A DNA stretch of 64,000 nucleotides, from positions 5,777,511 to 5,841,510 of the forward strand of contig CM076956.1 of NCBI GenBank assembly GCA_039566865.1. The letters are read 5' to 3'. The notes beneath the pieces are model-generated. The model was not told the DNA's origin, did not search any database, and worked only from the letters and a program-made list of their open reading frames with translations. The position numbers were made by a program, and so were the translations under genes. Positions 49,401-58,266 of this stretch are shown piece by piece (position 1 is the first letter of the stretch; every line of letters starts with the position of its first letter). The DNA is from Aurelia coerulea. Its lineage: Eukaryota; Cnidaria; Scyphozoa; Semaeostomeae; Ulmaridae.

Positions 49401-49843
49401 GTGGACCTGCTAATACAAAGTTTAAAAGGTTAAAAATCGACAAAGATTAATTAAATATCTAATTTACATCAATTGTTTCTTGATAGTTTAAATCTAAAAG
49501 TAGGTCAAATCTGTTTTAGTGTGTGGTATGGTTGATTCATGCTTGTCCAAAGAAAGGAAATACTGTTTAAAATATTGCTATTGTTTGATAATCTTCTTTC
49601 AAATGTTTCATAACGTTCTTGAGTCTTTATTGATGGAGGCAGTCTATTCGAGGATCCAGTCTAATCAAAGCAGTCTAATCAAATTTTGAGGATCCTAGGC
49701 CAAAAATAAATAGGTCAAGGTCTCTACTTTGAGGCCTAAACTTACTTGTAGAAACACTTCCCATTACTTTTCTCAACCACCTTACTGTTCCATTCGAATT
49801 TTACATCTTCATCTTCCGAACTGCTTTCGTCTTTGTCTGGCAT
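37474..49843 (-). CDS. ORC1: Origin recognition complex subunit 1, N-terminal half (seven exons)
   Basis: Largest subunit of the replication origin complex. Exons in coding order: 49,746-49,843; 47,735-48,234; 46,027-46,164; 42,710-43,018; 41,144-41,422 (or 41,416); 38,614-38,821; 37,474-37,575. All phases match (2,1,1,1,1,2) and donors are GTAAGT, GTATGC or GTACGT. They encode 544 codons. The start ATG at 49,843 has an upstream in-frame stop. Exon 2 is the BAH domain ([11 protein letters not shown], then DAETI and [11 protein letters not shown], as in vertebrate ORC1). Exons 3-5 are a Ser/Asp/Lys-rich disordered linker. The join of exons 6 and 7 reads [20 protein letters not shown] then EQEF, almost identical to human ORC1. 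Exon 7 ends in GG with a GTAAGT donor, just before the expected Walker A. No exon for Walker A/B, winged helix or stop was found at lower coordinates, so the gene is incomplete here. Confidence 0.93.
37590..37880. repeat. Direct repeat in ORC1 intron 6, copy 2
   Basis: Partner of 36,405-36,645. It starts next to the acceptor of ORC1 exon 7 (the GATACAAATA beside the exon is also present at the edge of copy 1), but copy 1 is not accompanied by a second copy of the exon. Confidence 0.75.
38008..38349 (+). other. Unexplained 113-codon ORF in ORC1 intron 6
   Basis: Plus-strand ORF antisense to ORC1. The first 70 codons are Glu/Asn/Gln-rich and hydrophilic, then a hydrophobic stretch follows. No family recognised and no splice partner identified; it may be chance or an old transposon piece. 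Confidence 0.25.
39095..39455 (-). mobile_element. LINE 3' end fragment in ORC1 intron
   Basis: The minus strand codes [20 protein letters not shown] then [20 protein letters not shown] and a stop at 39,292-39,294, the C-terminus of a LINE reverse transcriptase ORF. A 3' UTR follows with GGAGGGCCCCTTGAAAACC. It has the same orientation as ORC1. Confidence 0.8.
40072..40572. mobile_element. MITE with 9-bp target duplication
   Basis: Ends ATAAGGCTCAAATCTTTAAA and GATTTGAGCCCTATGCT are inverted copies. GGTCTAACC stands on both sides, a 9-bp duplication. A diverged member of the AGCATAGGTTCCAAATCTTT family, in ORC1 intron 5. Confidence 0.75.
40722..41120. mobile_element. Palindromic MITE, copy 2
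   Basis: Left CACCGTTGATGTGGCCTATA, right ATGCACCGC inverse and CATTATTGCCCATG end; about 400 bp palindrome like the copy at 12,551, lacking the first 13 bases on the left. It ends only 24 bases from the splice donor of ORC1 exon 5. Confidence 0.8.
41871..42396. mobile_element. MITE family AGCATAGGTTCCAAATCTTT, copy 2
   Basis: Ends AGCATAGGTTCCAAATAT and AGATTTGGAACCTATG, with the same inner AATTCTACCGTTGGACTTTT as copy 1 at 31,855. It sits in ORC1 intron 4. Confidence 0.82.
44109..45793. mobile_element. 1.7-kb foldback element, MULE-like, with 11-bp target duplication
   Basis: Two arms of about 840 bases are nearly identical inverted copies meeting near 44,951. The left end GATAAGGCTCAAATCCTTAC is matched by GTAAGGATTTGAGCCTTATC. 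AGGCTGAGCAA occurs exactly on both sides (44,098-44,108 and 45,794-45,804), an 11-bp duplication within the 8-11 range of MULEs. The same 80-codon ORF appears in each arm (+ 44,596-44,838, - 45,062-45,304) with one residue difference, because of the symmetry. It lies in ORC1 intron 3. Confidence 0.88.
46320..46700. repeat. Repeat fragment with a Tc1-type MITE end
   Basis: TTTTGGGACACCCGGTA at about 46,345 is the right end of the Tc1-type MITE family. The following CATTTTAGGCCTTTTTCAGTC and TTTGCAACC resemble, in inverse, the region 1075-1135. No gene. Confidence 0.45.
48671..48742 (+). tRNA. tRNA-like sequence (tRNA pseudogene or SINE head)
   Basis: Intact pol III box A (TGGTCTAGTGG) and box B (GGTTCGATTCC). 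The acceptor ends GCCACTG and TGGTGGT pair at all seven positions with wobbles, and the D and anticodon stems pair. Against a working tRNA: position 33 is C instead of U, and the T stem has two mismatches as if a base were inserted. Lies in ORC1 intron 1. Confidence 0.5.
48926..49320. mobile_element. MITE with AAGGGGCCATCAACTTTCGA-type ends
   Basis: The left end AAGGGCCATCGACTTTCGAT is inverted at the right end (ATCGAAAGTTGATGGCCCCT). Inner GGCATTTGGCCATTAA is mirrored by AACGGCCAAATGCCGTTAA. In ORC1 intron 1. Confidence 0.82.
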
Positions 49844-50409
49844 TTTCAATCAAATATGAAGAGATGAAACAGCACTCAAATTGCACTGTCTCTGTCTCTT
49901 GACTTAGGCCAAGTCATTTGAGGAAAGCTATCGAGTTGCGCACGCAGTTAAAGTTTTTCCCGCCATTTAAAGCACAGGGGACCGAGTATCTTGATTCTTC
50001 GCATCTTTGACGATAAGTCCCTTGTATCCCTGCGGTAAACCCTGCTCAACAGTGACTCAATCAAACAATCAATGCATTGATCATCAGCCTCGTCCCCGGA
50101 GCCTTTTGTCATACCGGGACGGAGACGAAAAGATCTAAATTAGATTAAAATTTTTTGTATCAAATTGAATTGGATATCATAAGCATAATTCGAGATTCAT
50201 ATCATTGTTTCAATCATGATGGGAATAATCATGATAATCATAACTTAATATCTTCTTATTGTTATAGCAACAAGAACGATAGAGATAATTTGATTTAATC
50301 ACATGATTTTTATTATTTGCATCAAAGTCCATCCATTTACCAAGTTCAAAGGCTATAGTTACTATAACAGCAAAGAAAAAGAGGGTTTACATAAAGGAGA
50401 ACCCGCAAC
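49844..50409. other. Region upstream of ORC1
   Basis: Probable ORC1 promoter side and 5' UTR on the minus strand. Near 49,995-50,060 is a fragment of the TAGACTTATGACGATGAGTC element family, and near 50,090 a CCTCGTCCC element fragment. No TATA box chosen. Confidence 0.4.
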
Positions 50410-51214
50410 ATCAGATTACCTTTTGTCAACAACTGTGGCTTCAAGGTCCAAAGGACACTGTAAGACATGCATTGTGTGAAGAACACCACAATCTGTTCGA
50501 TGTCACTTTACCATCACACACAACATAACACACTGTGACAAGACAGAGGACAATTCATTGGAGCTTGGACGTGAGCTGAGCTGTGAGACGGAAAAGGTAA
50601 GAGACTTTTATGCATTGCTTTAGAGCATAAGCCAATTTTCAAGGATATTGAATTATAGAATTACACTCATTTCTAAGGTCTGAGGCTCGTAGGTAGTTTC
50701 TTCAATTCTAAGACATTTTTACTTCCAAAAGTTTCAGATGAATTCCTATATTTCTAATGCCGGAAGTGTGGAATTACTTTACAGTAGTTACGTTTGACGT
50801 AAAAGACATGACCATACCGACCCATAACTCTGCCAAGTTTTAGGCTCATGTACCCCCATACATATCTGATATCTTTATCAATTTTCTGAACGTTTGTACC
50901 CCCTGTGTACCCCCATCTCTGTATAAAAATATCAATAATTTGTCCCAAAATTGTAGTTTATTTCAATTTTCAAAAAAAGCAACGCCCTTCCTTCCGCATA
51001 TGCAATGACATTTTGGTCCATTTTCATCTTGTTGGGTTGATCAACAAATGCTGTTTCATTTTGTATGCCTGTCATTCCAGCATAGATTTGGTTCTTTGTT
51101 ATTCTCTTCTCTGGGGTCGCCTTTACTCCAGACTTTATCCATCAGGATGCAATGTTTTTAATTTGAGATCTTTTGAGATTCTCTCTCTCGTGTCATGTAC
51201 AAGCTTTCGATTGA

Positions 51215-52080
51215 CAATAGACCATTCGCCAATTAGGAAAAAGGGATTGAGGCGAGCGCGGCCAATTCCGACAGCCCTAGTAACATCGGGGAATCCTCTC
51301 CACTTCAGAATATCTTATTCGATGTATTTCCCAAAATCGATTTGTAGAGTAGGGCACATAAACAAACGATCAGCTGATATGACCCCTTACTTCAAATGTA
51401 ATAAGTCCAGAACTTGGGAGAAAATTTTGAAAAATCAGCGAAAACTGGCCGATCGTCTTGGGCTGATTCTGAAGTGGATAAATCGAGAAACTGAAAACAA
51501 ACTTTTGGAGGACCTTATTTCAACCCTTTTTAAGGTATTTAATAATTAATCCAGGGTTAGCAAGTGCATTTAGTACGAAAGCGAGCACGATCCGTTTGGA
51601 TGGAAAAAGGGCCTAAGTGGAAATTTTCGGGATTTTCTCCACAGCTTTGAAAAAAGAAAGGCTCGTTATTCTGCGAATCTTAGAGATAAATTCGAGATTG
51701 ATGGTGTCTAAGTGAAGAATACGGTTTCTCGTCGATTTTTGACATGCCGAGGCCGTTTACCGCTCGCAAAACGGAGTTACGGCCCAAAAAGGGGTAGGCC
51801 AAAATTTTTCCCAATTTTCGCGGCCCTCGCGCTCCGCCCCTGGGAGCAATATTGAACCCCAAATTCGTGATAAGACTCACAAACGAGTTATCTCCTGTAA
51901 ATTTTTTTCTGTTTTCAAATTAGTTGAGTAACCATCGAGCATCGGCTCCAAATGCAGCTTCAGGTCAGAAAATCGGGCCGGGTCGGCTTGCCGATTATAC
52001 TGTAATGGAGAGGACTCCCCGGATTTCCGACTGTTACTAGGGCTGTCGGAATTTTTTCTTAATTGGCAAATGGTCTATTG
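51215..52080. mobile_element. TIR element inserted only in duplication unit 1
   Basis: Ends CAATAGACCATTCGCCAATT and AATTGGCAAATGGTCTATTG are inverted copies, with AATTCCGACAGCCCTAGTAA and its inverse inside. Unit 2 lacks this block. The 214-codon ORF at 50,905-51,549 crosses its left border and is therefore not a gene. Confidence 0.75.
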
Positions 52081-52235
52081 CGCTAAAGATGGCGGCGACG
52101 AATTCTTTACCAAGATGCACTGCGTCTGCGTTCTTTAATCGAATTCCTATAGAATCGTTAAAGAATCTTAACTAGAACGCAATGCATCTTGGTAAAAAAT
52201 TCCTCGCCGCCATCTTTAGCGCAATCGTCTATTGG
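52073..52235. mobile_element. Palindromic MITE, about 160 bp
   Basis: CTATTGCGCTAAAGATGGCG at the left is inverted at the right (CGCCATCTTTAGCGCAAT). ACCAAGATGCACTGCGT is likewise mirrored by ACGCAATGCATCTTGGT. It overlaps the right end of the preceding element and is absent from unit 2. Confidence 0.75.
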
Positions 52236-52856
52236 AGGTTGTGGTGAATTAAAGAAGGCATGGTGTACTTCATTTGAGATTTGATCATAGATAGTTTATG
52301 TCTTTATGGAGCCTGTGCCTGGTACAGGCACTGGGTACAGGTACCTCTAGCAAAAATTTGCTAAATGCTGTTGTCTGCTCCGTATTCATATGAAAACGGA
52401 TAAAAAAGTATCCGTTTATCGCAATGCGTTCACACTGCACCACCATGAAAACAGAGACTTTTGAAAACGCACTTTGAAAACGGAGACTTTTGAAAACGCA
52501 AAAACGCAGTGTGAACACCGAAAACGCAAAAACGGATAACGCTAACAACAACAACAACTTAACAACATACTTAGTGCACGTCATTTGAACAACTTCTCTC
52601 AACATTTCTGACTCATTCGAAAGTATAATGCTTTGTAATGCTTTTGCGCCTAAACCCCCAACTTCAAAGAGAGGCGGTGGTCTCGTTTTCATAGCAGTTT
52701 CTTTTTCATCCTGAGCGGAGCAATGTGAACGCTTCATCGTTTATGTTGCGCTTTCAAATTAACCCAGTGCAATATGAACAGGTAAAACGAAAGCGAAATC
52801 ACGAGGAAACAGGGAAACATGGGAGGAAGGAAAGAAGAGAGCAGCATGGAGTCCCC

Positions 52857-52903
52857 TAGCCTGTGTTCCAGACCACTTTCCAAGTGGTCTGGAACACAGG
52901 CTA
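52857..52903. mobile_element. 47-bp perfect hairpin insertion with 9-bp target duplication
   Basis: TAGCCTGTGTTCCAGACCAC, a short loop, and its inverse ending CAGGCTA. GGAGTCCCC is duplicated exactly at 52,848-52,856 and 52,904-52,912. The matching site at about 61,760 in unit 2 is uninterrupted (ATGGAGCTCCCCTTGCA), so this is an insertion that followed the duplication. Confidence 0.9.
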
Positions 52904-53058
52904 GGAGTCCCCTTGCACTCCCCAAATCTGGCGAAATTGGATTGTGGACCAAGTTTGCAAATTCCTACCTTGGGTACCAGAAACCCCCTCCCCCTCCCCT
53001 AAAGAGGGTCTGGGCCTCATCTGCGAATTCTGTTAAACTTTTTTATTTTTGCAGATCG

Positions 53059-56000
53059 ATGAAATTGGGATATTTCATAGCAGGCCTAGCCTGCCTGCTT
53101 CCTCTAGCCCTCGCAGAGGAGCACGATGGGCGAATAAGCTGCAGAGCAACACCAGCATTGAAAGCAGATGGAGAGGATTTAATAGGACGTGGTAATGTCA
53201 CAGTGTTGACATTGCTCAAATCCAGCTGATCCTACTGTCGACTGCAGGCGCGCCTTCTCATGAAAATGAAGGCTAAACTGCAGGCAATGTAAGTAAAAGT
53301 AAAAGCATATGTCATTTCGCGCTGTTTATCAAAGCCATGCCGCAATAAGAACCTGCAAAATAGAAGTTTATCAGCCTGGTTTCTATTTTGTGGGTTCTTT
53401 CTGTACATAGAGATGCATCATTCCCTCATTGCTAGGCCCGTGCGAAACAGGGGGCAAGGGAGCGCCCCCAATAATTTTGAAAACAATATTTTACATCACG
53501 TGAATTAATTAGATGTATTGTTCTCTGTTGTTTTGAGAACAAAAGCCTCCCAATCAGCAGATGCTTCCCTACTGCCCTGCTCATTACTCTCGCGAAATAA
53601 AAGTAAATGAACCGACTTACTCTCAGAGCTTAGCTGGGAAATTGGGGAAATCTAAATAAGGCCCGCCCATCACATTTATTTTACTCGATAGATAAAACAA
53701 AAAGGAACTATGATGTCCTAGCTGAATGACATTTCAGGATTTAACCACGTGATTAAGATAGTTTACGCCCCTTATGCTATGCTGAGAGTCATCCTAATTA
53801 GTGTAGACTTAGTGCCCCTTTAATAACTCAACAAAGTGAGACTCACAATGTAAATCATTCCAATTGTTATCAACATTTTACAACAACAACAACAACATCA
53901 CCTACTCTCAAGTACCGAATAAACGGGGGGGGGGTGAGAATAATCGGGGGGGTTGGAAATGGTTCAATATGATAATAATCGGGGGGGTTAGAACAATCGG
54001 GGGGGGTTGGAAAAATTGAGAATAGTCGTTTTTCGTTTTCTTAGTAAAACACGCATCTAACATGGGTACCACGTATGTAAAACACGTATGTAACACGGGT
54101 CAGACAAACAAAGGAGAATAAAGTTAATAAATATAGTAAGTACATTTGCTTAGCAGGAATTATTAAAAAAGTTATGTTCACTATTATTTCTATTTTTCAA
54201 GAATTAATAAAAGGGGGTTGGAATAAAAGTGGGGGGGTTGGTACCCTGGGTACCAGCCTCTCTGTTTTTATGTTAGAGAGGCTGGTACCCAGGGTAGGGG
54301 GTTGGAAAATTTTTCAAAAATTAATAAGCGGGGGGGACGATTATTCGGTACTTGAGAGTATGTTTGAGTCTATGAGTCTTTGCTACTCCGCAGTGGCTTG
54401 GTTGTGCGCAATTGTTCGTGCTGTAAAAAAGGAATGGAGTCAAAACATTGGGACAAGTAGAGGTAGCCGAACCAAATACTGTAAAACCAGTAATTAGGAT
54501 TTGATTCTGGAGAAAACCTATAATCTGTTTCCCGATATCTCCTAGCTATCCATGTATCTATCTATGTACCTATCTATGTTATAATGCAGAAAATGTCATG
54601 TCTACCTATTTATCTGCCTCTATAGGCACAAATTTGATTCCAGTCCGAAAAGAACCATTGACACCCAGGGTCCTTTGCGAGCTTGCTAAAATCAACATTG
54701 GCCTGAGCAGAAACCATGGATCCACACTGCAGTAGTTGAACCATGGTCAATAGAAGCAAGGTGGTTGAACTAATAGAAAAGTTAACCAAAATCAAACTAT
54801 TCTGGCAGTTGAATTACTGCAATCTGAATCCATGTTTTCTGGCAGAAAGCATACAAAGGACCCTGGGTCAAAAACTTTATTTCTTACTCGTCTATTGAAC
54901 TGAATGGCTTTACCTATTTATTTATTGAATTGAAGTGCTAGCTAAATTTAACACGAATTGTAATCAGTCCAAGCAGATTCGGTGATTTTAAGAGATCAAT
55001 GTTTTCATCTCATATCAGGAACATAACAGGAATTTCTTATGTTATTGTAAACTTGAAAAAAGCAGAAAAGTCCAAGCACCTCCTCGAGAACATAGTTGAC
55101 TTTAAAGTATATCAAGATAAAACTGGAGACATTTGGAAGATGTTGAATGGCAGCAAAGATGACTTCTACATCTACAATCGATGTGGCGTTTTGTCTGATT
55201 ATGTGCCAAAAAGCAAGAGTTATCTTGGAAAGAATTATGTCAAGTAAGTGTTCTCATAGTTACACCGAGTAATGAGTAAGAAAACGCATCCACTGTTGGA
55301 ACATTCTTGAAAATGCTCGTGAATAAAAAATATTCAATCGTTTTGTATGAGTAATTTTGCGTTATCGCAAATTTCACGTGACACCTAATTTGAAACAGAT
55401 TGATTCAAAAAATACATATTCTATGGCTTAACTGATGCTTGGATTTAATTTCTGGAATGATTTATAATCTACCTTGTACATCAACAAACTATCCTCTTTC
55501 AACAAGCCATGATGAACTGTGCACTGGACCGATTCCAAAGATCTAAGACTTCATATTTAGCTAAAATCCAGTATTAGATTCAAGGACTGTGCTTTGTCAA
55601 ATTGTACATTTTCTCTCGCAGGCAGGCACTCTTTAAAGCTTACATTGGAGGACATGGATGTGCAAAATGTGAAGCAGGTACGGAAAGGGAAATCAATCAT
55701 TTTCTGATTATTTCATTCTCAAAATAGCAGTTGCATCTTAGGCTTTTTAACCTTGATTGATTATCTTGGTCTCTTGTATCCTTGCGATGCACCTAGACTG
55801 ATTACCCAAGTCCTTTCTATTCTGGACTTACCCAAGTGACTTAGGCAAGTCCATTTCTATTCCTGCGATAAACCTCGCTCAACTTGCTCAACAACTGTTG
55901 ACCGAAGCGACATCATTAAGTCAATGAGAACGGGGAAACAAGGGATTCCACGTCATAAGTCTACGGAACACCTTGCTCATCAGGGACTCATAATGGACAA

Positions 56001-58102
56001 ATGAAAGCTAATTCTTAGCTATCTCCTTACAGAAACGAACTGCAGAAAAAACCATTCACCAAACTGTGTAACTGTTAATGAAAAAAAGTGTAGCATACGT
56101 AAATGTCAGGGGCGGATCCAACCTGGAAAGAGGGAGCCGAAAGTACCACAGAAAGTTTTTAGAATCACATTTGAAAACATTCTTTGGTTTTTCTACTAAA
56201 AAGGCCTTAATTTATCTGATTTATATGTTTCCTCCACATGCAGATCGAAACAGTTGAAAAAGAGTGCGTTTGGGTGAGGATAAGGGACGCTCTTCTCGCC
56301 AAAAAGGGGGCACCAAGCTGAGTTTGCATCCTGAAATGCCCACCCCTACATCCTCCACTCGTAAGTGTCGAATGAAGACTGAGTCTCAATGAAATTCCCC
56401 AAATCTTGTGAACTGAATGCTGTATCTCTTAACATTCATAGATGCACCGTACCACAAAATTTACAAGAAGCTGGTAGCTCCAACGAAAGCGGCATGCTTG
56501 AATACTGCTAAATATGATCAGCACTGCGGATATTGGGCTGGCAAAGACTTGTGCAAAAAAGGGAACAAATATTATGGCTTTATGACTGATCACTGCAGAA
56601 AAACATGCAAATTTTGTACAGGTATGAATAATGCTGTAGGGAGATCTGTTTGTTTTATGCTGCGGCCTATCCGGTTTGTATGCAAGTAGATAGTACCGGG
56701 GGTGAGTAAAATGTAAGTTAACACGTTTGGTTGGCTGTGGAATAACAAGTATTCGGCCGATATTCAATAATAACATGTTTGTCCATCAGCCAAAGGTTAA
56801 CTTAGATGTGAACATTTTTTTGGTAAAACGAGAATTCAACATTCATTTCTGGTCCATGATTTGCCATTGATATCTTAATTCAATACAATTGTCAGCTTCA
56901 GATAGACTGATTACGATGAGTCCCAGTGATCGCTATTCAAAACGAGACTATTACACCAGACCGAGACCGCTCATACTGGGACTCATATTATTACGGCAAT
57001 ATTTTTGGACTGACTTTTTTCACTTTTGAACGCCCTTTGGAACGAGGCTGCTATACACAGTCATGTACAAAGTATACAACAAAATACAACGCCATTAGAA
57101 TTTCTGCAAATTCGATTGATTGATGTTGACCAACGGAAACTCGAAGCTCAAAGCAGAGTTTCAGGGAGCTTGGCCGGACAGAACAAAGTCTTACGAACAA
57201 GAATATACCATGCGAAAACAGTTGGCGACAATATCAAATCTTGTACGCAGGTACTATTTTGCTGCTTTCGCTAAGCATTAACTGATTTATTGTGAAGTTT
57301 TCAAATCAATGTGTTTCATTTGAAAACTACAAATGTTTGTGCTTTTCTGCCTAGGCCCTTATCGAAACGAGGCAGTCATAGTCATTTCAAAATAATGGCG
57401 TTTGATTATGAGTCGTAGTTAGGAGCGTCCGGCAGTATTTCAATAGCGATAACTACGACCATATCATCAGTCTAAGCTTCAGAAGTAGATTGTACAGATT
57501 TTGGAACGTTTGAAATATTGTCATCTTTGTGACAAATCACAGGATATGAAAGTTGATTTGATCAGTGTCATTCAAAAATACTTAGAGCATGTTGCAGTTG
57601 CCCAACGTGATTCTGAAGTCACACAGGACTAAACTGCAGATAATAACTTTAAAAGAACTGGCAATACTTGACTGATTAACATCGCTGGCGGTTATTGGTT
57701 ATTGGAACAGATTTTTTAGATATAGCCGGCAGAGTGAAGTAAAATCAATCGAAATTTATTAAGTCTGGAAGATCAATATGTGGAGTTGCACTCTGCTTGA
57801 TAAAGGACTTGTTGTGGAGACGAGATACGCTTCCCCCGAGGAAACCCATGATTCCCCCGTGCAGTAGGTTAAAGCTCATGCGCAGTAGCACTTTGGGGTT
57901 GAAGCTCTGACGGCCGCATGCGCTTTAACCCACTGCACGGGGAACACGTTAGTTTCCTCGGACAAAGCGATCTCGTCTCCCCAACAAGGACTTTGTGAGA
58001 AGAGCATTTGCTATATTTCCAAGGCTAATGCATACCCGATATGTTAATGAAAAATTATCCTCTTTTCTAGATTCTGAAAACAAATTGAAGCAGATGTGGT
58101 AG
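53059..58102 (+). CDS. SELENOP-like: Selenoprotein P-like secreted protein with Sec and ShKT domain
   Basis: Predicted secreted thioredoxin-like selenoprotein, 240 aa. Coding exons: 53,059-53,288; 55,019-55,243; 55,622-55,677; 56,442-56,621; 58,071-58,102; phases 2,2,1,1 all match. The acceptor TTTTTGCAG at 53,054 implies a 5' UTR intron. Residues 1-19 are a signal peptide. TGA at 53,227-53,229 (residue 57) lies in S-S-U-S-Y-C, the U-x-x-C redox motif of selenoprotein P; reading stays open after it up to a perfect donor. Exon 2 reads NITGISYVIVN, then VYQDKTGDIWKMLNGSKDDF and YNRCG, matching the selenoprotein P thioredoxin-like domain. Exon 3 adds C-A-K-C. Exon 4 is a ShKT domain with Cys 189, 199, 208, 222, 226 and 229. 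The short last exon (stop TAG 58,100) is the least certain; unspliced, the frame would stop at 56,689. There is no long Sec-rich tail. A SECIS candidate follows at 58,207. Confidence 0.85.
53227..53229 (+). other. In-frame UGA read as selenocysteine (Sec57)
   Basis: TGA within TCCAGCTGATCCTACTGT. The codon aligns exactly with the TGT (Cys59) at 62,093-62,095 in the tandem copy and with the first Sec of vertebrate selenoprotein P (U-Y-L-C). Downstream codons remain conserved between the copies, which argues against a plain nonsense mutation. Confidence 0.85.
53903..54360. mobile_element. MITE with TACTCTCAAGTACCGAATAA ends in SELENOP-like intron 1
   Basis: Left TACTCTCAAGTACCGAATAA, right TTATTCGGTACTTGAGAGTA, exact inverse. 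Interior has G-rich GGGGGGGTTGG units. It is itself interrupted by the hairpin at 54,242-54,296. Confidence 0.85.
54242..54296. mobile_element. 55-bp hairpin insertion with 9-bp target duplication
   Basis: Begins TACCCTGGGTACCAGCCTCT and ends AGAGGCTGGTACCCAGGGTA. GGGGGTTGG flanks it on both sides (54,233-54,241 and 54,297-54,305). It is nested in the MITE at 53,903-54,360. Confidence 0.82.
56442..56621 (+). other. ShKT-domain exon of the SELENOP-like gene
   Basis: Sixty residues of exon 4 with six cysteines spaced C-x9-C-x8-C-x13-C-x3-C-x2-C, the ShKT pattern, including the aromatic and glycine positions (CGYWAGKDLC). ShKT domains are common as extra modules in cnidarian and nematode secreted proteins; nothing here marks it as a toxin. 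Confidence 0.88.
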
Positions 58103-58206
58103 ATGCAGAGGAGGACAGGATCTTTATTTCATTCTTCTTTCAGAAGGTCTTATAGTTTACGTCAAAGTCGTTGAATCTTAGCTCAGTAAAAAATATGCAT
58201 GTCTCA

Positions 58207-58266
58207 TTGGTACTCATGATAAACCCTAGTTAAATCAGTCTAGTGTTTTGAAATACTCTGTACTGA
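58207..58266 (+). promoter_or_regulatory. SECIS element candidate in the 3' UTR
   Basis: Helix I: TTGGTAC (58,207-58,213) pairs with GTACTGA (58,260-58,266). The non-Watson-Crick core is ATGA (58,216) opposite TGAA (58,249). Helix II: AAACCCTAG (58,221-58,229) pairs with CTAGTGTTT (58,240-58,248) with one mismatch. The apical loop TTAAATCAGT carries AAA, 12 bases after the UGA of the core. This is the eukaryotic SECIS layout and it lies 105 bases after the stop codon of a gene with an in-frame UGA. Confidence 0.78.

Larger units (their letters stand above)
50410..53054. repeat. Left part of the tandem segmental duplication, unit 1
   Basis: Sequence upstream of the first selenoprotein P-like gene that is repeated upstream of the second one (from about 60,610). 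Shared landmarks, in order: CAACACCACAATCTGTT-like segment, TACCCCCATCTCTGTA/CTCTGCA, TGTTGGGTTGATC, GTTTCATTTTG, GAGAGCAGCATGGAG and CAAATCTGGC. Unit 1 carries extra insertions at 51,215-52,235 and 52,857-52,903. Confidence 0.8.

Noticed and set aside
50905..51549. 214-codon ORF, the longest in the window
   Set aside because: It crosses the border between duplicated flank and an inserted inverted-repeat element, and the duplicate at 61,070 does not preserve the frame.
52819..53058. N-terminal extension of the SELENOP-like frame upstream of 53,059
   Set aside because: The open frame continues upstream by chance; a strong acceptor at 53,054 and the signal peptide at 53,059 fix the start.
53227..53229. 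TGA as a nonsense mutation (gene 1 as pseudogene)
   Set aside because: It falls on the known Sec position of the family, the frame beyond is conserved and spliced in phase over four more exons, and a SECIS candidate follows.
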